Notes: generated by a model from the letters alone, not told the origin. Positions 8,273 to 16,665 are shown, counted from the stretch's first letter. The stretch: 64,000 nt of DNA from Wenjunlia tyrosinilytica (GCF_014646055.1 NZ_BMMS01000001.1:62001-126000), one strand, 5' to 3'. Made by a program: numbers and translations.

Positions 8273-10047
8273 CGGGCACCGCCCAGGAGCGCCGCCTGCA
8301 CATCGGCGTCGAGGACGGCCACGGTGCCGGCCTTCTCACCGCGGCTGATGGCGTAGCCGTGCATGATGGTGCCGGTGGCGGCGCGCTCGAGGCGGTCGCC
8401 GCGGCGCACGTAGCAGTCCATCCGCGCGGTGTACATCGTGTCGCGCAGGATCTCCTCGACCTTGAAGACCGTATGGACGGTCTCCTCCATCCAGATGTCG
8501 GAGAGCACCTGCACCCGGGCGCGGGAGACCACGGGAATCCAGCCGCGCTCCTCCAGCAGCCGGCCGATGGCCAGGTCCTGGGCGTAGAGGTAGCGGTCCA
8601 CGACCTCCTCCAGGGTCCGCACGTAGGCGGAGTGCTGGAGCCGGTCGGAGAAGTGGCAGTAGTAGTAGGGGGCGCGCCAGTCCCACAGCATGGCGCCGGA
8701 GCCCTCGGGCGCCAGGACGTCGGCGGCCTCCTGGCCCTCCTCGATGGTCAGGGTCGCGGCCTGGGAGTTGTCCAGGGCGCCGACCTCGGGGACCACATAG
8801 GGCTCGAGGAACGCCGGGACGGGCTCGGTGCCGGAGCCGTCCTTGACGGCGACGAGCGCCACCCGGACCTTGCCCTTGAGGGCGGTCACGGTCTGGCCGT
8901 CGCGCTCCACGGTGAGGGAGACGGTGAACGGGGCGCCCTGGCCGGGCTTGGCCTTGCCCGACACTACGGTGGCGTACACCTGCTCGTCGACCTCGAGCGC
9001 CACAGGCAGCTGCACCGAGGAGTCCACGATCTCCAGGCCGAGGCCGTAGGTGTGGTACAGCGAGCGGGCTCCGACGCCGCGGTCGCGGAAGTACTGCAGA
9101 ATCGCCTCCTCGACCAGGTACATGAAGTGCTTGAACCCGATCCAGGTGCGGATGTTCGCGCCTTCGTAGCGCGGCATGCCCACATAGCTCGTGGGCTCCC
9201 CGTCGAGCAGCTCGGTCACGGTCGGTTCTCCTTGTGAGTCGTCGGTCGGCCGGGCGGCGCGGGGGTCCCGGAGGAACCCGGCCGCGTCACGGCTCATCTC
9301 GTCGGCCTGCGCCACGTGGCAGAAGTGCCCGTAGTCCGGGCGCAGCCGGACGGTCGCGGCCGGCATCGCCCGGTCCAGCCCGGCGGCGCGCATCGGGGTC
9401 AGTCCCTCGTCGCGCGTCCCGGCGAGCACGAGGGTGGGCACGGTGATCCGGGTCAGGTCCAGATGCCCGGAGGCCGCGAACTCCCGGTAGAAGACCGGGA
9501 ATCCGGCGGGCACCGCCCGTTTGAGGAGCTTGCTCTCCATCAGCGAGCGGATCTCCGGATCCATCCGGGAGGCCTTCTCGCCGAGCGAGAGGTGCAGTCC
9601 GTCCACGAGCACCCGGCGGAACGCGGCCTGCGAACGCAGCCGCAGCGGCTCGGAGAGGGTGAACCCGGCGGGCCGGTAGAACGGGGCGGCCAGCACCACG
9701 GCGGCGATCCCCGGGTCCCGGACGTCCTCCAGCGTGGACAGGTGCTCGAGGATGGCGTTGGCGCCGAAGGAGTGGCCCATCAGGGCGTGCGGCTGCTCGG
9801 GGACCATCTCCAGCGCCCGCCGCAGCCACCGCGCCGGACTTCCGCCCTCGCGCCAGGTGTAGGTGTTGCCGCCGTGCCAGGGCATCTGGAGCGCGTACAC
9901 GGTGTACCCCTCCAGCCGCTCGGCGAGGAGGTTCCAGTTGCGCCAGGAGTCCTCGATGCCGTGCACGGCGACCAGCGCGGGGCCCTCGCCGGGCCCGCGC
10001 CAGACCTCCATGCCGTCGGCGGCGGCCACCTGGGTCCACCCGTTCAT
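8269..10047 (-). CDS. Alpha/beta-hydrolase fused to double hot-dog thioesterase-like region
   Basis: One open frame of 592 codons. Residues 1-265 are an alpha/beta-hydrolase: VHGIEDSW near 29, elbow MGHSFGAN near 97, acid GTRDEG near 214, histidine region YGHFCHVAQ near 243. Residues 277-592 hold two hot-dog halves, the first with WIGFKHFMYLVEEA, the second with YYYCHFSDRLQHSAYV and METTVHTV-like metal-free thioesterase features. At codon 277 a GTG stands eight bases behind a perfect AAGGAG, so the hot-dog part may also be made as its own 316-residue protein. ATGA overlap with the half-KS upstream and GTGA with the isomerase downstream. Probable acyl-ACP release or editing enzyme. Confidence 0.8.
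   Translation of the reverse strand: MNGWTQVAAADGMEVWRGPGEGPALVAVHGIEDSWRNWNLLAERLEGYTVYALQMPWHGGNTYTWREGGSPARWLRRALEMVPEQPHALMGHSFGANAILEHLSTLEDVRDPGIAAVVLAAPFYRPAGFTLSEPLRLRSQAAFRRVLVDGLHLSLGEKASRMDPEIRSLMESKLLKRAVPAGFPVFYREFAASGHLDLTRITVPTLVLAGTRDEGLTPMRAAGLDRAMPAATVRLRPDYGHFCHVAQADEMSRDAAGFLRDPRAARPTDDSQGEPTVTELLDGEPTSYVGMPRYEGANIRTWIGFKHFMYLVEEAILQYFRDRGVGARSLYHTYGLGLEIVDSSVQLPVALEVDEQVYATVVSGKAKPGQGAPFTVSLTVERDGQTVTALKGKVRVALVAVKDGSGTEPVPAFLEPYVVPEVGALDNSQAATLTIEEGQEAADVLAPEGSGAMLWDWRAPYYYCHFSDRLQHSAYVRTLEEVVDRYLYAQDLAIGRLLEERGWIPVVSRARVQVLSDIWMEETVHTVFKVEEILRDTMYTARMDCYVRRGDRLERAATGTIMHGYAISRGEKAGTVAVLDADVQAALLGGAR
9217..9233 (-). promoter_or_regulatory. Internal ribosome site and GTG start inside the fusion gene
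   Basis: On the minus strand AAGGAG (9228-9233) stands eight bases before GTG (9217-9219), in frame with the whole gene and exactly at the domain boundary. No stop codon separates the two domains. Confidence 0.75.
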
Positions 10048-10913
10048 GCCACGGCTCCCGCGGGGGTGCCGGGGACGAGCTCCAGGCTCGCCCAGCCGTC
10101 CTCGCTGTCGCCGCAGCCGACGGTGGCGGGCGCGGCGCCCGGCCCGGCCTCGGCCATCCGGGCGGCGGCGGACGCCAGCCGGACCACTCCGGCGGCGCCG
10201 TACAGCTCACCCGGCTCACGGCCGGTGACGGCCACGGGCTCGCGGTGGCGCGCAACGGGCCCGCACCGCAGCCCGGTCGGCTCGTCCCAGGCACCGGGGA
10301 TCCCGAGCAGGACGACTCCCGCGGCGGCGGCCAGCGGTGGGTGCGCGCCGGGCCGCAGCCCGGCCAGCTTCGTGGCGACCGCGTCGGCGGGCTCGACGCC
10401 CACCACGACCGCCTTGCGGGCCCGCCCTGACAGCAGGAGCACCCGCGCCAGGCGTACGGCGTCCAGTCCGGCGGTGGCGCCGCTGCACACGGTCAGGTTG
10501 GGGCCGGTGAAGCCGTACCGGATGGCGATGGTGCTCGCGATGACGTTGCTGGACGCGTTGGGGGCGTCCATCGGGCTCACCACGGAGCCGTTGCGCTCGC
10601 GCATGTCGGACAGCACGGTGCACACGGTCTCGACATTGCCGAAGTTGGAGGCCACGACAACGGCGGTGCCGGCGGCGCCGGGCAGGGGTTCGGCCGGGCG
10701 CCCCGGGGGCAGGCCCAGCGCGCGGTGGACCGCGCACAGCGCCAGCCGGGTCGCCGGCTCCTTGCCCAGCAGCCCCTTGCGGCCGAGGACCTCCTTGGCC
10801 CGCTCCGGAGGGCAGGCCGGCTGCTCGGGAGAGCCCGGCAGATCGGCGGCGGCCCAGCCGGGGGCGTGCACGGCCCAGCCGTCGAGCGCGAGCAAGTCGG
10901 TGCGCTCAGACAT
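10044..10913 (-). CDS. Half-length ketosynthase/CLF-like protein (CLF-B)
   Basis: A 289-residue protein matching only the N-terminal half of the ketosynthase fold. LGRKGLLGKEPATRLAL near residue 45 parallels the LGKRGWK segment of CLF-A and LGRRGWK of CLF-D, and TVCSGATAGLDAV near 155 occupies the active-site region with Ala in the Cys column by eye. HGTGT and K..GH regions are missing; the C-terminus ends in a short Ala/Gly-rich segment. The stop overlaps the fusion gene (ATGA) and the ATG overlaps the KS-B stop by eight bases, so it is embedded in the operon and not an obvious relic. Probably the structural partner of KS-B. Confidence 0.75.
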   Translation of the reverse strand: MSERTDLLALDGWAVHAPGWAAADLPGSPEQPACPPERAKEVLGRKGLLGKEPATRLALCAVHRALGLPPGRPAEPLPGAAGTAVVVASNFGNVETVCTVLSDMRERNGSVVSPMDAPNASSNVIASTIAIRYGFTGPNLTVCSGATAGLDAVRLARVLLLSGRARKAVVVGVEPADAVATKLAGLRPGAHPPLAAAAGVVLLGIPGAWDEPTGLRCGPVARHREPVAVTGREPGELYGAAGVVRLASAAARMAEAGPGAAPATVGCGDSEDGWASLELVPGTPAGAVA

Positions 10914-12129
10914 CGACAGCCTCCACGATCGTCACCGCGTTCACCCCGCCGAACCCGAACGCGTTCACCTGGGCCACCCGGGGGCGGGCCCGCAGCGGCT
11001 GCCCGTTCACGAGGGCGAGCTTCTCGGCCTCGGGGATGGGCGTGCGCAGGCCGACGACGGGGGGCACCACACCGGAGCGCATCGCCTTGAGCGCCACCAG
11101 GACGCTCATCAGCGCGGCGCCGCCGGAGGTGTGCCCGATGGCGCCCTTGATCCCGGTGACCGGCGGCCCGTCGGGGCCGAACGCCTCCACCAGGGCGGCG
11201 GCCTCGGTGGGGTCGTTGAGCGCGGTGGCCGTGCCGTGGGCGACGACCAGGCCGATCTCCCCCGGCGCGACCCCGGCCCTGCGGTGCGCGTCGCGCATGG
11301 TGGCGACGATGCCCGCGAGGTCGGGCGCGGTCTCGTGGTGGGCGTCGCAGCCCACTCCGACACCGCGGACGAGACCCAGGGCGGGCCGGTTCTTCGCCGT
11401 CCGCTCCGTCCGCTCCACCACGACGGCGACCGCGCCTTCGCCGAGCAGCACTCCGTCGCGGTCCGCGTCGAAGGGCCGCACGGTGTCGGCCGTGGTGGTG
11501 CCCACCCGGCCGATCATGGTGAGCATGGACTCGGTCATCGTGTCGCACCCGGCGGCCACCACCGCGTCGGCCTCGCCCAGCTCCAGCAGGTCGACGGCGA
11601 GCGCGAGGGCGTAGCCGGAGGCGGCACACGCGTTGGCCAGCGTGTGCACCTCCGTGACGTCCGGGGCCACCGAGCGGACCGCCTCGGTGAAGTGGGTCTG
11701 GGCCAGGCGCAGTTCGGCGCCGTCGCCGTGCCACTGCTCCACGGCGCGGTGCTCGCGCAGGCCCGTGCCGACGATCACGGCGACCCGGCGCTCGGCCGGG
11801 TCGACGCCCGCGTCGCGGAGGGCCTCGGCCACGCAGTGGGCCAGCCACCGGCCGGCCGACCGCGGACCCGCCTCGTCGTTCGAGGCCGGGTCCGTGCCGA
11901 GGCCGGTGCCCGTGGAGGCTCTGCCCGTGGAGGCAGGGCCCCCGGAGGCTGTGCCCTTGGAGGCTGCTCCCGCGTCGTCGATGCTGTACGCGTAGTGGAC
12001 ATTGAGCTTGTCCGGGTCACCGGTGCGCAGGGGGGAGACCCCGCTGCGCCCGGCGAGAAGTGCCTCGAAGGTCTCGTCGAGTCCGCCGAGGCAGCTGACC
12101 ATCGAGCTACCCGTGATCGCCACCGGCAC
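10906..12129 (-). CDS. Type II ketosynthase (KS-B)
   Basis: Condensing enzyme of 407 residues with NACAASGYA (Cys about 168), HGTATALND (His about 298, a variant of HGTGT) and KGAIGHTSGG (Lys about 328, His about 333). A loop at residues 55-90 is Gly/Ser/Thr-rich and absent from KS-A and KS-C. Two GTG codons (12129 and 12123) are possible starts, both behind a GGTGGAG ribosome site and inside the end of CLF-C; 12129 is used here. It precedes the half-length CLF-B. Intact catalytic residues suggest an active elongating or initiating ketosynthase with its own substrate range. Confidence 0.9.
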   Translation of the reverse strand: MPVAITGSSMVSCLGGLDETFEALLAGRSGVSPLRTGDPDKLNVHYAYSIDDAGAASKGTASGGPASTGRASTGTGLGTDPASNDEAGPRSAGRWLAHCVAEALRDAGVDPAERRVAVIVGTGLREHRAVEQWHGDGAELRLAQTHFTEAVRSVAPDVTEVHTLANACAASGYALALAVDLLELGEADAVVAAGCDTMTESMLTMIGRVGTTTADTVRPFDADRDGVLLGEGAVAVVVERTERTAKNRPALGLVRGVGVGCDAHHETAPDLAGIVATMRDAHRRAGVAPGEIGLVVAHGTATALNDPTEAAALVEAFGPDGPPVTGIKGAIGHTSGGAALMSVLVALKAMRSGVVPPVVGLRTPIPEAEKLALVNGQPLRARPRVAQVNAFGFGGVNAVTIVEAVDV

Positions 12130-13282
12130 GGCTCCACCCCCTGACCACCGCGGCGCCTGCCGCGCCCTCGGCGGTACGGGCGGTGATGACCGAGATCTCG
12201 CCGTCACGGGCGGGCTCGGTGCGGTGCCGCGCGAGGAGCGCGGCCAGCTGGAAGGCACCCGAGGCGCTGAACGCCTCGCCGGTGGACTCCTTGACCCGCA
12301 GCCGAGGAACGTCGGAGCCGAGCACCGAGGTGACCGCGGCCTCCTCGGCCTCGTCCAGCCGGGTCATCCCGTTGGCCGCGGTGGCGACGGTCGCCACCTG
12401 GTCGGCGGTGACCCCGGCCCGCTCCAGCGCCCGGGTCAGGCAGGTCGCCAGGCCCTGGGAGAAGGCGCCGTCGGGGCCGGGCGGGTCGAAGACCCCGACC
12501 TCGACGCTGAGCACCTCGGCGTCCGGCCGCCGTCCGGCGGCGCGCACCGCGTCGGCGTTCTCGACGACGAAGACCGCCGCGCCCTCACCCGGCGGCAGGC
12601 TGCCGCCCTCGGTGGACTGTCCGTAGTGCACCGCCCACGCGGCCTGCGGGCTGAACTCCTCGATGGAGCCGGCCAGCAGGGCGCTCGCGTAGCCGCAGCC
12701 GATGAGATTGCGGCTGTAGCGCAGGACGTTGAGCATCGCCAGGGGGCCGCCCGCGATGGTCGCGTTGGGGCCCTGGAGGCCGTACCAGATCCCGGCCTGC
12801 CCGGCGGCGCAGTTCATCACCGCGTTGGGGAAGAGCAGCGGGTTGACCAGGTACGGGCGCTCCTGGACGAAGGTGTCGCGGCTGTAGTCGCTGGTGGACT
12901 TGGCGCTGCCCGCCGTGGTGCCCAGCGTGATGCCGATGCGGGCGCGGTTGTCGTCGTCCACCTCGAGGTCGGTGTCGGCGAGCGCCGCCTTGCACGCGAC
13001 CATGCCGAGCGCGGTGCTGCGGTCGAAGAACGAGGTGCCCTTGCGGCCGAGGTGGTCGCGGACCTTGAAGTCCACCAGGGCGTGGGCGTCCTGGCGCGGC
13101 AGCGGCTCCTCGAACATCCCACTGACGTCGGCGGGCCCCGCGCCATGCCCGCCGATCGCGGCAGCCAGGGCCTGCGGCCCGATCCCGGCGCCGGAGAGCA
13201 CTCCGAAGCCGGTGATGGCCAGGGCCGGGGGCCCGGTCGGTGCCGGGACGGACTCGGCGGAGAGCTCCGGGGCGAGCGTCAT
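12107..13282 (-). CDS. Chain length factor-like ketosynthase partner (CLF-C)
   Basis: KS-beta subunit of 391 residues paired with KS-C. ITGFGVLSGAG starts the fold near residue 23, LGRKGTSFFDRST lies near 77, and the active-site stretch reads ATIAGGPLAML, so the Cys is replaced (Pro by eye). No HGTGT; the corresponding region is TAANGMTRLD. It ends VVRGWSRAGG. Start overlaps the KS-C stop as ATGA; its 3' end overlaps KS-B by 23 bases. Sequence differs clearly from CLF-A and CLF-D, so this set probably handles another chain length or stage. Confidence 0.88.
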   Translation of the reverse strand: MTLAPELSAESVPAPTGPPALAITGFGVLSGAGIGPQALAAAIGGHGAGPADVSGMFEEPLPRQDAHALVDFKVRDHLGRKGTSFFDRSTALGMVACKAALADTDLEVDDDNRARIGITLGTTAGSAKSTSDYSRDTFVQERPYLVNPLLFPNAVMNCAAGQAGIWYGLQGPNATIAGGPLAMLNVLRYSRNLIGCGYASALLAGSIEEFSPQAAWAVHYGQSTEGGSLPPGEGAAVFVVENADAVRAAGRRPDAEVLSVEVGVFDPPGPDGAFSQGLATCLTRALERAGVTADQVATVATAANGMTRLDEAEEAAVTSVLGSDVPRLRVKESTGEAFSASGAFQLAALLARHRTEPARDGEISVITARTAEGAAGAAVVRGWSRAGGDHG

Positions 13283-14484
13283 GAGGGCCTCCCCAGGATG
13301 ACGATGGCGTTGTTGCCGCCGAACGCGAAGCCGTTGACCTGGGCGATGCGGACATCGGCGGTGCGCGCCTGGTTGGGTACCGGGTCGATCTTGGGCATGT
13401 CCGGGTCCGGGGTGTTGAAGTTGATGGTGGGCGGCAGGAACGAGCCCGCGATGCCGAGCACCGAGGCGATCGCCCCGAGGCCGCTGGCGGCGCCCATGGT
13501 GTGGCCGAGCATCGACTTGGTGGAGCTGATCGGCGGAGGGTTCTCGCCGAAGACGTCGACCACCGCACTGGCCTCGACGTAGTCGTTGGCCGGGGTCCCG
13601 GTGCCGTGGGCGCAGATGTAGTCGACCTCGGACGCCTTGACGCCCGCGTTGCGGTGCGCGATGCGCATGCACTCGGCGATGCTGTCCCGGTTCGGCGCCA
13701 CCATGTGGTTGGCGTCGCAGTTGAGTCCGTAGCCGAGCACCTCGGCGTGGATACGGGCCCCTCGGGCCCGCGCGGACTCCAGGCTTTCGAGGAACATCGC
13801 CGCGCCGCCCTCGCCCGTGATGATGCCCGAGCGGTCCTTGTCGAACGGCGAGCACGCCTTCTCGGTGAGCGCGCCGAGGCGGTAGAAGCCCGCGTGCGAC
13901 CACCGGCCGACCGAGTCGGCGCCACCGGCGATCATGTAGTCGGCCTCGCCGGTCCTGATCAGGTCGTAGGCGTAGCCGAGGGCGTAGTTGCTCGCGGAGC
14001 AGGCGGTGGACAACGTGACCGCGTCGCCGGTCAGGCGCAGTTCCCGGTTGACCGCCTGCGACAGCCGTGCGCTGGAGACCTGACGCACCAGACCCGCGTC
14101 GAGGCCGTCCAGTCCGGCCGTCAGGCTGTCGCCCGTGAGCCGCTCGAGGACCTGGGACTCCCCACCGGTGGTCCCCATGCTCGATCCGGCCCTCGCCGCG
14201 GCGAGCTCGTCCTCGTCGATCCCGGCATCCGCGACCGCGAGGCGCGCCGCGGATGCCGCGAAGAGGCTGGTACGGCCCCACTCATCGACAGACAGCCGCC
14301 GGACCATGTCCTCAGGCCGGAAATCATGCACTTCGCCGGCCATGTAGTAGGGGAAGCCGGTGGAGTCGAAGCACGCGATCGGGGAGACGCCGTTGACGCC
14401 CTCACGCAGTCCGGCCTCGTAGGCGGACGCTCCGATCCCGATGCTCGACACAGGCCCCAGGCCGGTGATGACTACCCGTCGCAT
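13279..14484 (-). CDS. Type II ketosynthase alpha subunit (KS-C)
   Basis: The most conventional ketosynthase here: 401 residues, MRRVVITGLGPVSSIG start, STACSASNYA (Cys about 162), HGTGTPAND (His about 293), KSMLGHTMGA (Lys about 323, His about 328) and GFAFGGNNA at the end. It follows ACP1 with only four bases between the ACP stop and its ATG, and precedes CLF-C with an ATGA overlap. ACP-KS-CLF is the core layout of type II synthases, so this is the best candidate for the main chain-elongating set of the highly reducing system. Confidence 0.95.
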   Translation of the reverse strand: MRRVVITGLGPVSSIGIGASAYEAGLREGVNGVSPIACFDSTGFPYYMAGEVHDFRPEDMVRRLSVDEWGRTSLFAASAARLAVADAGIDEDELAAARAGSSMGTTGGESQVLERLTGDSLTAGLDGLDAGLVRQVSSARLSQAVNRELRLTGDAVTLSTACSASNYALGYAYDLIRTGEADYMIAGGADSVGRWSHAGFYRLGALTEKACSPFDKDRSGIITGEGGAAMFLESLESARARGARIHAEVLGYGLNCDANHMVAPNRDSIAECMRIAHRNAGVKASEVDYICAHGTGTPANDYVEASAVVDVFGENPPPISSTKSMLGHTMGAASGLGAIASVLGIAGSFLPPTINFNTPDPDMPKIDPVPNQARTADVRIAQVNGFAFGGNNAIVILGRPS

Positions 14485-14488
14485 CGGT

Positions 14489-14752
14489 TCAGCCCAGCCA
14501 GCCGGCGTGCTGCGCCAGGATGTTGTACACCTCGGTCAGGTTGACCATCTTGGGGAGCTCCGACTGCGGGATCTCGACCTTGTACTTCTTCTCGAGGCGG
14601 GCGAGGATCTCGATCGCGCGCAGGGAGTCGGCCTCGTGCTCCTCGACAAAGTGGCTGGTCTCGGTGATCTCCTCGGGCTCGAGCTCGAGGACCTCCGCGA
14701 CAATCTCGCGGATCTCGTCCAGCTGCTCCTGCTTGTTGATGGCGGTCGTCAT
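14489..14752 (-). CDS. Acyl carrier protein (ACP1)
   Basis: An 87-residue acyl carrier protein. EEHEADSLRAIEIL carries the phosphopantetheine serine (about 43) in the DSL motif, within the expected four-helix length. ATG 14752 is used; GGAAGG lies about 11 bases upstream. The phosphopantetheine arm is probably added by the Sfp-type enzyme encoded at 23290-24072. It is the first gene of the transcript that runs to KS-C, KS-B and beyond, and 288 bases of non-coding DNA with likely control sites precede it. Confidence 0.95.
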   Translation of the reverse strand: MTTAINKQEQLDEIREIVAEVLELEPEEITETSHFVEEHEADSLRAIEILARLEKKYKVEIPQSELPKMVNLTEVYNILAQHAGWLG

Positions 14753-14904
14753 ATCCGCAAACACCTTCCATTGGTATTCCCTGACGGACTCGCAGTTCGA
14801 TTCCGCTGCCATTGACATTAGGCAGGGGCGGGCAGCGGATCCAGCGGGGATGGGCGTTCGCAATAAAGCCGCTCCGGGTGCGCCCCCAACTCCCCGGGAA
14901 CACG

Positions 14905-14974
14905 AAGGCGCCCCGCAATCCCGACCCTCGGCCCCTTTTGTGAGGACCGTCACACGGAATTAACGGGGCGCCTT
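14905..14974. repeat. 11-bp inverted repeat flanking the Crp-like site
   Basis: Arms aaggcgccccg (14905-14915) and cggggcgcctt (14964-14974) are perfectly complementary with 48 bases between them, and the Crp-like palindrome lies inside. Could be a two-part operator or a long-loop hairpin in the leader RNA. Confidence 0.55.
14939..14954. promoter_or_regulatory. Crp-like palindrome upstream of ACP1
   Basis: TGTGAGGACCGTCACA is a perfect match to TGTGA-N6-TCACA, the classical cAMP-receptor-protein consensus and consistent with the GTG-N6-CAC pattern of Streptomyces Crp. It lies about 190 bases before the ACP1 start in the only sizeable gap of the central operon. Function inferred from the match only. 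Confidence 0.5.
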
Positions 14975-15018
14975 TGTTATTTGTCATTCAACCGGGGAGA
15001 ACATGCTCGCTCCGCACG

Positions 15019-15034
15019 CCGGCGCGTACGCCGG
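15019..15034 (-). terminator. Short GC hairpin after the fused dehydratase gene
   Basis: ccggcg-cgta-cgccgg forms a six-base-pair stem with a tetraloop seven bases past the 15041 stop. No T tract follows, as is common for actinobacterial terminators; weak by itself. Confidence 0.4.
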
Positions 15035-15040
15035 GGCGGT

Positions 15041-16090
15041 TCACGGTGCCGCCTGCACGGCGGACCGGGGGCGGTTGACGGCGATGAGCGAGCCGACGAC
15101 GGCGACGCACCGCGTTCCCGCCCAGATCTCCCCGGACATGAACGCGTTGCCGGAGACCAGTTGCTCCAGGCGTACGACGTGCCGAAGCGCCTCTCCCGGC
15201 CCCACGCCTCCGGCGAACCGGCAGTCGCGGATCGCGGCGAGCATCAGCACCCCGTCGGGCACTTCGACCCCGGCGCCGACCAGCCACAGCAGCGCGGCGC
15301 TCTGCCCGAACGACTCGAAGGCGAGCGATCGGGGGTAGGCGTACCGCGCCGTCGGCAGGCCCTCCGGCATCTCCTGGTAGCACGGCTCGCTGCCGGTGAC
15401 CGCCTTGACCGCCGAGATCCCCCGGCCGGGCTCGACCGAGACCACCCGGTCCACCAGCAGCATCGGATGGCGGACCGGCAGGAGTTCGCGGATACGGGCG
15501 TGGTCGATCACCGGTTCACCGTCGGCGGGACCGGGCGGCGCGGTGGGCGGGGCGAGGGACTCCAGTCCGCGCGGCACGCCCACCAGCACCTTCAACGTGG
15601 CCACGGCGGTGCCGTCCTGGCGGGTGCACCGGGCGTTGACCGCCCAGCGCTCCCCCTCCGGCTGCGGCTCCAGCCCGGCGTCGATGGTGATCTCCTCACC
15701 GCCGAGCATCGGGGCGAGCAGCCGGGCGGAGCGCACCTCCAGCAGCTCGGGAGGGTCGGCGAGGCCGAACGCCTGGGCCACCGCCTGCCGTACGCCTTCC
15801 AGGAGGAACACGGCGGGCAGCATGGTCAGGCCGGGGAAGTGGCCGGCCATGTACGGGTCCTCGGCGGTGACCAGCTTGGCGGCGCGCAGCCGCAGGCCGC
15901 CGTCGAGGGTGAGGAGTTCGACGCGGTCCACCGCCCGCAGCGGCGCGGCGAACGAGCGTTGGCGCGGGGCGATCGATGCTGTCCCCACCGCGACCGCCCC
16001 CTTCGCGACCGCCCCCTTCGCGACCGCCCCTTTGGCGTCGGCACCCTTCGCGGCGGCGCCCACTGCCACGGAGGCGGCGGCCGCGCTCAC
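15041..16090 (-). CDS. Fused double hot-dog dehydratase (type B domain then type A domain)
   Basis: A 349-residue protein joining both dehydratase types found separately elsewhere. Residues 1-40 are a Gly/Ala/Val/Lys repeat. The type B domain has GHFPGLTMLPAVF near residue 82 and LLEGVRQA, keeping the histidine. The type A domain from about 190 has LLPVRHPMLLVDRV, then GSEPCYQEMPEG without histidine, and FESFGQSAALLW with the glutamate. Fusion order equals the gene order of pair 1 (6560 to 5584), which supports the view that A and B types act together as a dehydratase. Start overlaps the preceding type A gene as GTGA. Confidence 0.85.
   Translation of the reverse strand: MSAAAASVAVGAAAKGADAKGAVAKGAVAKGAVAVGTASIAPRQRSFAAPLRAVDRVELLTLDGGLRLRAAKLVTAEDPYMAGHFPGLTMLPAVFLLEGVRQAVAQAFGLADPPELLEVRSARLLAPMLGGEEITIDAGLEPQPEGERWAVNARCTRQDGTAVATLKVLVGVPRGLESLAPPTAPPGPADGEPVIDHARIRELLPVRHPMLLVDRVVSVEPGRGISAVKAVTGSEPCYQEMPEGLPTARYAYPRSLAFESFGQSAALLWLVGAGVEVPDGVLMLAAIRDCRFAGGVGPGEALRHVVRLEQLVSGNAFMSGEIWAGTRCVAVVGSLIAVNRPRSAVQAAP
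15991..16050. repeat. Tandem 15-bp repeats at the fused dehydratase N-terminus
   Basis: Two exact copies of cgaccgcccccttcg followed by two decayed copies; in frame they encode repeated Ala-Val-Ala-Lys-Gly-type pentapeptides before the first hot-dog domain. Confidence 0.85.
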
Positions 16091-16665
16091 ACCGGGACCT
16101 TGACGCCGGGCGCCTCGGCGCCGCTGTCCTGCTCCCGCGCCGGGGGCATGAGGACCGAGCTGGGGCGCAGCGCGGTCATCACGCTCTCCACGACGAGCAC
16201 CTGCCGGCCGTCCGCCGTGGTGGTCGTGCCCTCGAAGAACCAGGTGCCCTCCAGCGCGCGGCTGATCCGCACCTCGTGCCGCAGCAGGTCACCGGGCAGT
16301 ACCGGCCCGTGCACCTGGATGCCCGAGATCCCGCCGAACAGGGCCACCTGGTCGGCCACGACCTCACGGGGCTGGTCCCAGGCGGCGAGCAGGGCGGCGC
16401 TCTGGCACCACGACTCGACCAGCAGGGCCGTCGGATACGCGTACCCGGAGTCCGGGGTGTCGTCGGGCAGTTGCTGGTACCACGGCTCGTTGCAGGTCAC
16501 GGCCTTGAGGCAGACGATCCGGTCCCCCGGCTCCACTTCGAGCACCCGGTCCACCAGGAGCATCGGGAAGCGGTGGGGGATGAGCGCCTTGAGGCTCGCC
16601 ACTCCGGTCACTCCGGTCGGACCGGTCACACCGTTCGCGTGCTCGAGAACGCGTCCGACGCTCAT
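16087..16665 (-). CDS. FabZ-like hot-dog protein lacking the catalytic His (type A, pair 3)
   Basis: A 192-residue hot-dog protein. LIPHRFPMLLVDRV near residue 30 is a clear FabZ strand; NEPWYQQLPDD follows where NEPFFQGHFPG is expected, so the histidine is missing, while VESWCQSAAL keeps the glutamate. C-terminal tail is Ala/Pro-rich. ATG 16665 overlaps the preceding DsrE-like gene stop (ATGA), better than an in-frame GTG nine bases upstream. Its likely His-bearing partner in the same transcript is the type B protein at 18354-18731. Confidence 0.82.
   Translation of the reverse strand: MSVGRVLEHANGVTGPTGVTGVASLKALIPHRFPMLLVDRVLEVEPGDRIVCLKAVTCNEPWYQQLPDDTPDSGYAYPTALLVESWCQSAALLAAWDQPREVVADQVALFGGISGIQVHGPVLPGDLLRHEVRISRALEGTWFFEGTTTTADGRQVLVVESVMTALRPSSVLMPPAREQDSGAEAPGVKVPV

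Noticed and set aside
9316-12144. Plus-strand open frame of more than 900 codons
   Set aside because: Antisense to the fusion gene, CLF-B and KS-B, low-complexity composition, no ribosome site and no recognisable motif.
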